Shown in pieces: positions 5,290-10,038 of a stretch of 10,038 bases of DNA. The stretch is from DASPGX01 sp035620375 (GTDB taxonomy: Bacteria; Patescibacteriota; Minisyncoccia; 2-02-FULL-40-12; GWA2-44-9). Under the pieces are notes generated by a model that did no database searches, was not told the DNA's origin, and saw only the letters and a list, made by a program, of their open reading frames with translations. The stretch spans positions 1 to 10,038 of the forward strand of contig DASPGX010000001.1 of the NCBI GenBank assembly GCA_035620375.1. Reading direction: 5' to 3'. Every line of letters begins with the position of its first letter. The stretch's first letter is position 1. Position numbers and translations under genes: made by a program.

Positions 5290-6552
5290 CTACAGCGTGC
5301 AGAGTCCCCAGCCGGAAGCGTCGTCGTCGCCGGCGGCCGCAATGTCGGCCGCAAGACCGTGCAGCCAGTCGCGGGTCTCCCCGGCCTCATGTTCCGCCCC
5401 GAACTGCCATCCCAGGGCGGCAAGACCCGCGATATGCGGAGCCGCCATGGACGTTCCGGAAAGAATCGCGTACCCGCCGTCCTTGAACGTGGATTCGATG
5501 TTCACACCGGGTGCGACAAGCTCAATATCCCCCTCCTGCGTCACATACGGCTCGGTCGTGGAATTCACGCCCCGCGATGACCACTCCGCGACCGCACCCT
5601 CCACGTCCACCGCACCCACGGCGATGACCTCCGCAAGAGCGCCCGGATAGTCGATGCTCCCGTCGTACGGTCCGTCATTGCCGGCAGCGGCGATGATGAG
5701 AACCCCCTTCCCCGCGGCATAGGCGACGGCGTCCGCGATGAGCGAGCTCTTCGCGTCGGAACCCAGGCTCATCGTGACGATGTGCGCTCCGTTGTCCGCG
5801 GCATGCCGTATGGCGGTCGCGATGTCATCCGACCAGCAGGAGCCGCTCTTCCCACATACCTTGTACGCCAGAATGTCGGCCGCGGGCGCGACGCCGAATA
5901 TGCCAAGGCCGTCCTCGCCGCCGTCCGCGGCGACGATTCCTGCAACATGCGTGCCGTGGCCGTTGTCGTCATCGCACTTATCCTCCACGACCGGTGCCTT
6001 GCGCTGGGAATAATCCCGGCAGGCGGCGATGCGGCGCGAAAGGTCCGGATGCCCGGTGTAAACCCCGGTGTCCAGTACCGCAATACTGACGCTGGCGCCT
6101 CCCGACGGAGCACCGGAACTTCCCAGTACCAACGCGACGCCCCAGGGAACCTGTCCGGTCGGCGCGGGACGGGGCGATGCTGACGGCTCGGGCGTCGGCG
6201 TCGGGCTCTTGTCCGGCTTTCCGCCCTGGCCCCGTCCCTGCGGATCCGCAGCATCAGCCGCCGGCTCGGCGGGCGTGCCGGCATCAGGAAGGATATTCAG
6301 CCGCTGCACAGGGAACACGTTCGCACCGGAAATCTTGCCGATGACCAGCGCGGCCGAAGAGTCGGTCGTGAAACCGTCCGCGAATTCGTGCCGGACGCCA
6401 AGCAAATTGCGCAACCCCTTACCCATAAGGCCCTTACCTGTCTGTACGAAAAAGCGGGCCTCATCGTCCGCTCCCGCAGGTGCCGCGGACACGGATGAAG
6501 CCCCGAAAAACAACGTAAAGACGAGCAAAAATGCGGTCAACGCTTTAGTCAT
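5290..6552 (-). CDS. Secreted subtilisin-like serine protease (peptidase S8)
   Basis: This 420-residue subtilase begins at ATG 6552, which opens a clear signal peptide (MTKALTAFLLVFTLFFGASS, cleavage near the AxA at 22-24). A longer frame to 6600 adds 16 residues in front of the signal and overlaps the promoter, so I rejected it. Residues 32-90 look like a propeptide (ARFFVQTG, LGVRHEFADGF, VFPVQRLNILPD). A Pro/Thr/Ser-rich linker follows (91-134), then the catalytic domain from VPWGV. The triad is complete: D161 (IAVLDTG), H199 (GHGTHVAGI) and S368 (SGTSMAAPH), with oxyanion N292 in AAAGND. Cysteines C178, C193, C233 and C239 near the active site could form disulfides outside the cell. The chain ends with the catalytic domain, with no C-terminal anchor. 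It lies 48 bases after the glycosylase gene, with its own extended -10. Confidence 0.95.
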   Translation of the reverse strand: MTKALTAFLLVFTLFFGASSVSAAPAGADDEARFFVQTGKGLMGKGLRNLLGVRHEFADGFTTDSSAALVIGKISGANVFPVQRLNILPDAGTPAEPAADAADPQGRGQGGKPDKSPTPTPEPSASPRPAPTGQVPWGVALVLGSSGAPSGGASVSIAVLDTGVYTGHPDLSRRIAACRDYSQRKAPVVEDKCDDDNGHGTHVAGIVAADGGEDGLGIFGVAPAADILAYKVCGKSGSCWSDDIATAIRHAADNGAHIVTMSLGSDAKSSLIADAVAYAAGKGVLIIAAAGNDGPYDGSIDYPGALAEVIAVGAVDVEGAVAEWSSRGVNSTTEPYVTQEGDIELVAPGVNIESTFKDGGYAILSGTSMAAPHIAGLAALGWQFGAEHEAGETRDWLHGLAADIAAAGDDDASGWGLCTL

Positions 6553-6564
6553 GTTTGCCGGTCC

Positions 6565-6593
6565 AATATAGCACAGGCAGGGACGACGGGCAA
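6565..6593 (-). promoter_or_regulatory. Promoter of the subtilase gene, very short leader
   Basis: On the minus strand TTGCCC (6593-6588), a 17-base spacer and TGC-TATATT (6573-6565) resemble a sigma-70 promoter with an extended -10. The predicted +1 is about 6558, six bases before ATG 6552, with no Shine-Dalgarno sequence. It supports the start at 6552. Confidence 0.55.
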
Positions 6594-6600
6594 TCCACAT

Positions 6601-7203
6601 TCAGGAGTTTATCAGCCCCTTAAGCACGGCGAAATCACGCTCCAGCTCCGGAAGCGAACTGCGGTTGTACACGGCGACGGCGGGATGGTACAGCACGACG
6701 ATTTTGACGGGGCCGTACGGCGCCCCGGCGTCCAGCACGCGGCCGTGCATCTGCCCGATGGGCTTCGTCTGCACGCCGATGCCGAACTTGTCCATGATGT
6801 ATCCCATCGCGTAGCGGCCGAGCGTCGCGATGATGCGGGGCCGTATGATGTTAATTTGCCGGTCCAGGAACGGTCCGTACGCGCGAATTTCCTCCGGCAG
6901 CGGGTCGCGGTTCATCGGCGGGCGGTCTTTGACGATGTTCGTGATATAGACGTCCGTCCGCGCGATACCCGCCGATTCAAGCAGGGCGTCCAGAATTTTT
7001 CCGGCCTGGCCCACGAACGGCCTGCCGGTCGCGGCTTCGTTCCTGCCCGGCGCCTCTCCGACGAACATGATTGCCGCGTGATGGTTCCCCTCGCCGATGA
7101 CGGGATGCACGTTGTTGCGCACGCGCTCGGCATACAGCGGCGACGCCGTGAGCGCAACAACCTCATCGCGGATGGAACGGAGCTGTTCGGTACGGTCGGA
7201 CAT
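6601..7203 (-). CDS. Family-4-like uracil-DNA glycosylase without iron-sulfur cysteines
   Basis: The enzyme would remove uracil from DNA to start base-excision repair. The 200-residue protein has the family-4 size and motifs: VIGEGN (35-40), FVGEAPGRNEAATGRPFVGQAG (47-68, active-site loop), VYITNIVKDRPPMNRDP (85-101), PFLDRQINIIRPRIIATLGR (111-130) and HPAVAV (173-178, the second catalytic loop). Family-4 enzymes normally carry four cysteines that bind a 4Fe-4S cluster. The equivalent positions here read approximately L18, S21, D93 and Y109, and the whole protein has no cysteine. The fold is therefore kept but the cluster must be absent. ATG 7203 was chosen because the 38 residues further upstream match nothing and would run through the terminator and promoter region. 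No Shine-Dalgarno sequence is seen. Confidence 0.88.
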   Translation of the reverse strand: MSDRTEQLRSIRDEVVALTASPLYAERVRNNVHPVIGEGNHHAAIMFVGEAPGRNEAATGRPFVGQAGKILDALLESAGIARTDVYITNIVKDRPPMNRDPLPEEIRAYGPFLDRQINIIRPRIIATLGRYAMGYIMDKFGIGVQTKPIGQMHGRVLDAGAPYGPVKIVVLYHPAVAVYNRSSLPELERDFAVLKGLINS

Positions 7204-7241
7204 GAGGGAAAGTGTAAGGCGAAAAGCGTAAAGTTGGAAGT
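7204..7241 (-). promoter_or_regulatory. Pyrimidine heptad tract and weak -10 upstream of the glycosylase gene
   Basis: The minus strand before ATG 7203 reads as five degenerate heptads (7241-7207: ACTTCCA, ACTTTAC, GCTTTTC, GCCTTAC, ACTTTCC). A weak -10-like TACACT (7216-7211) would place +1 at about 7204, a leaderless start. Nothing better is visible between the terminator and the gene. Confidence 0.35.
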
Positions 7242-7251
7242 TTGCTAAATG

Positions 7252-7293
7252 AAAAGGGGTCCGGAACAGGCAGCACTGCCCGCTCCGGACCCC
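7252..7293 (-). terminator. Intrinsic terminator after the small Cys/His gene
   Basis: A 10-bp perfect stem, GGGGTCCGGA (7293-7284 on the minus strand) with TCCGGACCCC (7265-7256), encloses a further GGGCAG/CTGCC-type pairing and is followed by TTTTCATTT (7255-7247). It lies four bases past the stop codon at 7298 and separates the permease-ligase-Cys/His group from the glycosylase gene. Confidence 0.88.
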
Positions 7294-7297
7294 GGAA

Positions 7298-7489
7298 CTA
7301 CTCGCCCTTGGGGACACCCGTCCCCGCCACCGTCACGCCCCGCACGGGAACGCTGTCGTCGCCCCTGCGGCGCTTGGCGCGCAGCCGACGGCGGTACCGC
7401 TCGCTGTGAGGGGCCGTCCGGCAACCGCCCTTGGCGTGCCGGTCGCCTTTGCCGACCGCCGCTCCGCACAACACGCACGGCTTGGCCAT
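7298..7489 (-). CDS. Small basic Cys/His (zinc-knuckle-like) protein
   Basis: This 63-residue protein of unknown function starts at ATG 7489 behind a good Shine-Dalgarno (GGAGG, seven bases before the ATG). C5, C8, H18 and C23 form C-x2-C-x9-H-x4-C, a plausible single zinc site that resembles a CCHC knuckle with a longer first loop. An Arg/Lys-rich stretch follows (about 30-45, ERYRRRLRAKRRR), suggesting nucleic-acid or ribosome binding; that is inference. A longer frame up to 7696 is only the antisense-like extension into the ligase gene. The gene has its own promoter overlapping the ligase stop codon and is closed by a strong terminator, so it can be expressed alone. Confidence 0.72.
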   Translation of the reverse strand: MAKPCVLCGAAVGKGDRHAKGGCRTAPHSERYRRRLRAKRRRGDDSVPVRGVTVAGTGVPKGE

Positions 7490-7517
7490 CAGAACCTCCA
7501 GGAAAACCGGTACACTT

Positions 7518-7546
7518 ATTGTATCACGATTTTCTTGCATGCTCAA
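7518..7546 (-). promoter_or_regulatory. Promoter of the small Cys/His gene overlapping the ligase stop codon
   Basis: On the minus strand TTGAGC (7546-7541), 17 bases, then TACAAT (7523-7518), preceded by TGA, give an extended -10 promoter. The TGA of the -10 extension (7526-7524) is the stop codon of the ligase gene. The predicted +1 is near 7511, leaving a 22-base leader with the Shine-Dalgarno sequence. Confidence 0.65.
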
Positions 7547-8888
7547 GCACGCCCGCAACGCACCCCCAGAACATCCAGAACAGGAGCCGTCCCTGCTGGA
7601 GCGTCCAGAAGAAATGGTCGAACAGCGCGATGAACAGAACGAATCCCGCAAGCGCCAGCATGCCCCACCGCACGAGCGGCTCGCGGTTCCGTGCACGCCA
7701 CAAACCGCGGACCAACAGCGCGCAGAAGACGGCGAGCGCGGCGGTTCCGGCGATGCCGGCTTCCGTGTAGACCAGCAGATAGAGGTTATGCGCGGGTTGG
7801 TACTGCCATTCGGGCAGATGCGGATTGGACCGGTGCAACCAGGAGACGAAGTTTCCGATGCCGGTTCCGAACCAGTTCACGCCCCAGAGGCCGTCGCCTG
7901 AACGGAATGCCGCCGCGTTATAGAACGCCCGCAACTGCACCGCCTCCTCGGTCCCCGAAATTCCCATGCGCGCCAGAGTCTGCGGCCAGTACAGCGCGCC
8001 GAACGCCACCCCCGCAACGACCGCCACGATGAACAGGTTCCTGACGCGCCTGCGAAGGACGGCGATATTCGCCCATCCGGAAGAAACGCGCGGCAGCGCA
8101 AGCGCGCCGACAGGTACCGCAAACGCGGCAACGGTTGCGGCGATGACGGTCCGCGAAAACGTCGCCGCAAGTCCCCACACGAGAACGGCGAACGGCACGG
8201 CCCACACCGCGAACGCACGGCGTACGGTCGCCGCCGAATGACGCAACGACAGATACGCGACCGCGGCGAGCGCAAAAGCGGCGAAGGCGGCGAGGACATT
8301 GGGATGCGGGAGCGTTCCGTACGCACGGAGAATCTTCGTTCCCGCCAGATCATAGAAAACGGCGACGCCCTGCATGAACGGCGTCAGCAGGGTCTCCCCC
8401 GCCCAACGGATGCCGATGTCGTGCTGTACGGCGAACTGCCCCAGCCCGAGGAACATCTGCGCCAGGACGCCGAGCACGAACGCCATCAGCGACCCGTCGG
8501 AAGAGAACCGGCGCAACGCGTACCACCGGACATAGGCGTACAGAAGAACACCTTGGGCGAGACGGACCAGCGCAAACCATGCGACGGCGCGGTGATCCGC
8601 CCAATATACCGACACCAGCGACGCGCCGAGGAGCGCGAGCAGCGCATAATCCCACCGGTGAAAATTGAAAGTGGCGACTTGCGAATTGCGCATCAGCCGC
8701 AGCACGGCAAGAAGCATCAGTGCGACGAAGAGAACGTCCGTCAGGTACACCGACGCGCTCCGCCACTCAATAAATTGAGCATCCGCCTGCCAGACGATAA
8801 CGCGGGTCTGCCACGGAAGCACGAACAAAAAAAGCCACCAGATTCCCTGTTCTATGTTCCGGAGCGAAAAATTCTTCATCAGTGCCAT
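7524..8888 (-). CDS. O-antigen ligase family (Wzy_C/WaaL-type) polytopic membrane protein
   Basis: This 454-residue integral membrane protein has about ten to twelve hydrophobic helices and the features of the O-antigen ligase/polymerase superfamily, which moves undecaprenyl-linked glycans onto lipid A, proteins or growing chains. Visible motifs are RAYGTLPHPNVLAA (188-201), ATFSRTVIAA (242-251), a large periplasmic loop at about 300-365 with QLRAFYN (318-324), WFGTGIGNF (339-347) and QPAHNLYLLVYTEAGIAGT (364-382). H366 is the likely conserved loop histidine, and R246 and R320 are candidate substrate arginines. The acceptor is unknown; surface glycan or glycoprotein decoration is inferred. 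ATG 8888 overlaps the permease gene by 10 bases. ATG 8879, which shares one base with the permease stop (TGATG), is equally plausible and would shorten the protein by three residues. Neither has a Shine-Dalgarno sequence, so coupled translation is likely. Confidence 0.88.
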   Translation of the reverse strand: MALMKNFSLRNIEQGIWWLFLFVLPWQTRVIVWQADAQFIEWRSASVYLTDVLFVALMLLAVLRLMRNSQVATFNFHRWDYALLALLGASLVSVYWADHRAVAWFALVRLAQGVLLYAYVRWYALRRFSSDGSLMAFVLGVLAQMFLGLGQFAVQHDIGIRWAGETLLTPFMQGVAVFYDLAGTKILRAYGTLPHPNVLAAFAAFALAAVAYLSLRHSAATVRRAFAVWAVPFAVLVWGLAATFSRTVIAATVAAFAVPVGALALPRVSSGWANIAVLRRRVRNLFIVAVVAGVAFGALYWPQTLARMGISGTEEAVQLRAFYNAAAFRSGDGLWGVNWFGTGIGNFVSWLHRSNPHLPEWQYQPAHNLYLLVYTEAGIAGTAALAVFCALLVRGLWRARNREPLVRWGMLALAGFVLFIALFDHFFWTLQQGRLLFWMFWGCVAGVLEHARKS

Positions 8889-10036
8889 ATCAGCGCATAC
8901 CCGACTCCCGCCGCAAAAGCCGCCATCAATACATACCAGACGGCCGCCGGGATGCCGAGCACCAGCTCCGGTTCCCGGCCGGCGGAACGGCGCGACAAGA
9001 GATACGCACGGATAAACACGACCGACTGCAGGCCGATTGCGACCGCACCGACCGTGGCGATGACGTCAATAAAGTTGCGCAATCCGCTGAAGAACAGCAG
9101 GAACGGCGGAACTACTGAGAGCAGCCAGGACGAGGGCAGACGGAACCGGTAATCCAGATTGAAAATCTCCATCATCGCCGTGCCGAGCATGATATAGGAC
9201 GTCGCAATGGTCAGAATACCCAGGAGCGACCCGACAATGACGATGGGAAGCCCGACGAACTCAAAGAGTCCGGACAAGGCGTCCGGCGACGTGACGGGGC
9301 CGGATATGCCGACCACGACCGCCGCGAACGCGAGATACAGCACCGCGACGACGCCGACGGCCCAGAGGACCGCCGGCCCGACCTGCGCCTCGCGCCCGCT
9401 CAACAGGCGGCGCATGATGGGCATGGAGGTCATCCCCGCGAACGCGAACAGCAGGACGCCGTACGGCAGGAACCAAGAGGCATGGTTCACCGACAGATAG
9501 TTTTCCGCGCTGATGTGCGGAGCCCCCGCGACCGCGATGAACAGCATGATGAGCACGAACAGCACCGTGAGCGCCGTTTCCACCGCCGCGACGGTGCGGA
9601 GCCGGAACAGGATGACCGGGGCGGCCGCCATCGTGAACAGAATGCTGTAGAACTGCGGGTCAATCGCGAAGAACTGGGACAGCACGTTATGCAGGTACGG
9701 CCCGATGACGATGGTGTACGCCAAGAGCGCCCCGTAGATGCCGAGCACGTTGCAGAACGTGATGAGCCGCCGTCCCCAGGCTCCCAGCCAGAACTCCGCA
9801 TAGCCGGCGAGCTGACGGTGCTCGCCCGGTGTGCGGAGCATCAGCTCCGTGAACATGAGCCCGAAGAGCGCGCTGACCGCGGCGATGCCGACGAGCCATG
9901 CCGTCCCGATGAGAAAACCCGAACGGGCGAACGCGTACGGAATGCCGAAAATGCCGACACCGACCATGGTGCCGACCAAAACCGCCGCCGCGTGGCGGAA
10001 CGCGCGGTCACGGAATGCCGCGAAAAGTGCGGACAT
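8879..10036 (-). CDS. Amino-acid permease, aromatic amino acid (HAAAP/Trp-Tyr permease) type
   Basis: This 385-residue, about eleven-helix membrane protein begins with a charged 14-residue leader and then GTMVGVGIFGIPYAFARSG (22-40), the glycine-rich broken first helix of amino-acid/sodium-coupled permeases of the LeuT-fold group. Later segments fit as well: PYGVLLFAFAGMTSMP (191-206), the helix-6 region of this fold, followed by a loop RRLLSGRE and helices around 221-245, 262-290, 304-318, 325-345 and 361-383. It most resembles bacterial tryptophan/tyrosine permease-type proteins, importing amino acids with an ion; the substrate is not readable from sequence. The start at ATG 10036 lies two bases from the window edge, so its Shine-Dalgarno region is not visible and a longer N-terminus cannot be ruled out. 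The stop overlaps the ligase start. Confidence 0.83.
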   Translation of the reverse strand: MSALFAAFRDRAFRHAAAVLVGTMVGVGIFGIPYAFARSGFLIGTAWLVGIAAVSALFGLMFTELMLRTPGEHRQLAGYAEFWLGAWGRRLITFCNVLGIYGALLAYTIVIGPYLHNVLSQFFAIDPQFYSILFTMAAAPVILFRLRTVAAVETALTVLFVLIMLFIAVAGAPHISAENYLSVNHASWFLPYGVLLFAFAGMTSMPIMRRLLSGREAQVGPAVLWAVGVVAVLYLAFAAVVVGISGPVTSPDALSGLFEFVGLPIVIVGSLLGILTIATSYIMLGTAMMEIFNLDYRFRLPSSWLLSVVPPFLLFFSGLRNFIDVIATVGAVAIGLQSVVFIRAYLLSRRSAGREPELVLGIPAAVWYVLMAAFAAGVGYALIWH

Positions 10037-10038
10037 AC

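Noticed and set aside
7204..7317. N-terminal extension of the glycosylase
   Set aside because: It would be encoded through the terminator hairpin and the heptad tract and matches nothing in the family.
7490..7696. N-terminal extension of the small Cys/His protein
   Set aside because: It would overlap most of the ligase 3' end and bypass the well-placed Shine-Dalgarno at ATG 7489; the extension is Ser/Arg/Cys-rich shadow sequence.
8238..9152. 304-codon plus-strand open frame opposite the ligase and permease genes
   Set aside because: The translation is highly charged and motif-free, and both minus-strand genes under it are clear membrane protein families.
1..10038. Recoding of TGA as glycine or tryptophan, known in some Patescibacteria
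   Set aside because: TGA ends several genes exactly at overlaps or before terminators, and tryptophan and glycine use their normal codons, so the standard bacterial code fits.
1..10038. CRISPR arrays, insertion sequences, tRNA or rRNA genes
   Set aside because: No regularly spaced repeats, transposase motifs, long terminal inverted repeats or tRNA-like folds were recognised on either strand.

Overview
The window is a GC-rich, gene-dense bacterial stretch with nine genes and a gene fragment on the minus strand and two small genes on the plus strand. Intergenic gaps are short, several genes overlap by a few bases, and TGA is used as a normal stop codon. The gene set suggests a Patescibacteria/CPR organism, probably a Parcubacteria (Kaiserbacteria-like) lineage. 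The indicators are a half-length MFS protein, a cysteine-free family-4-like uracil-DNA glycosylase, a PolX with an altered PHP motif and several very small proteins. That placement is inference from family resemblance, not a search result.

Layout in the direction of minus-strand transcription, right to left: an amino-acid permease (10036-8879) overlaps an O-antigen-ligase-type membrane protein (8888-7524). A 63-residue Cys/His protein follows (7489-7298) with its own promoter, ending at a strong hairpin terminator (7293-7252). Next come a uracil-DNA glycosylase (7203-6601), a secreted subtilisin-like protease (6552-5290), and a Trp-rich unknown protein (5207-4494) with a near-consensus promoter carrying a perfect palindrome. 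That unit closes with a second terminator (4491-4446). A six-helix MFS-like protein (4325-3705) then overlaps DNA polymerase X (3708-1993) by ATGA, followed by a single-domain alkylguanine-DNA methyltransferase-like protein (1914-1630). murG (1004 to beyond position 1) runs off the left edge.

Between murG and the methyltransferase lie the only plus-strand genes. These are two overlapping small ORFs (1092-1385 and 1378-1620) that resemble each other and the propeptide/inhibitor-I9-like domain of subtilases, but have no protease domain attached. A subtilase is encoded about 4 kb away.

Themes: PolX, the methyltransferase and the glycosylase form a loose DNA-repair group; permease, ligase, protease and MurG are envelope functions. 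Two start architectures coexist. murG, the MFS gene, the glycosylase and the protease have a -10-like box (extended TGn type except for the glycosylase) so close to the ATG that the mRNA would be leaderless or nearly so, and none has a Shine-Dalgarno sequence. The first I9-like gene, the unknown 237-residue gene and the small Cys/His gene have strong Shine-Dalgarno sequences. No tRNA, rRNA, CRISPR array or insertion sequence was recognised, and no gene-free stretch exceeds 300 bases.
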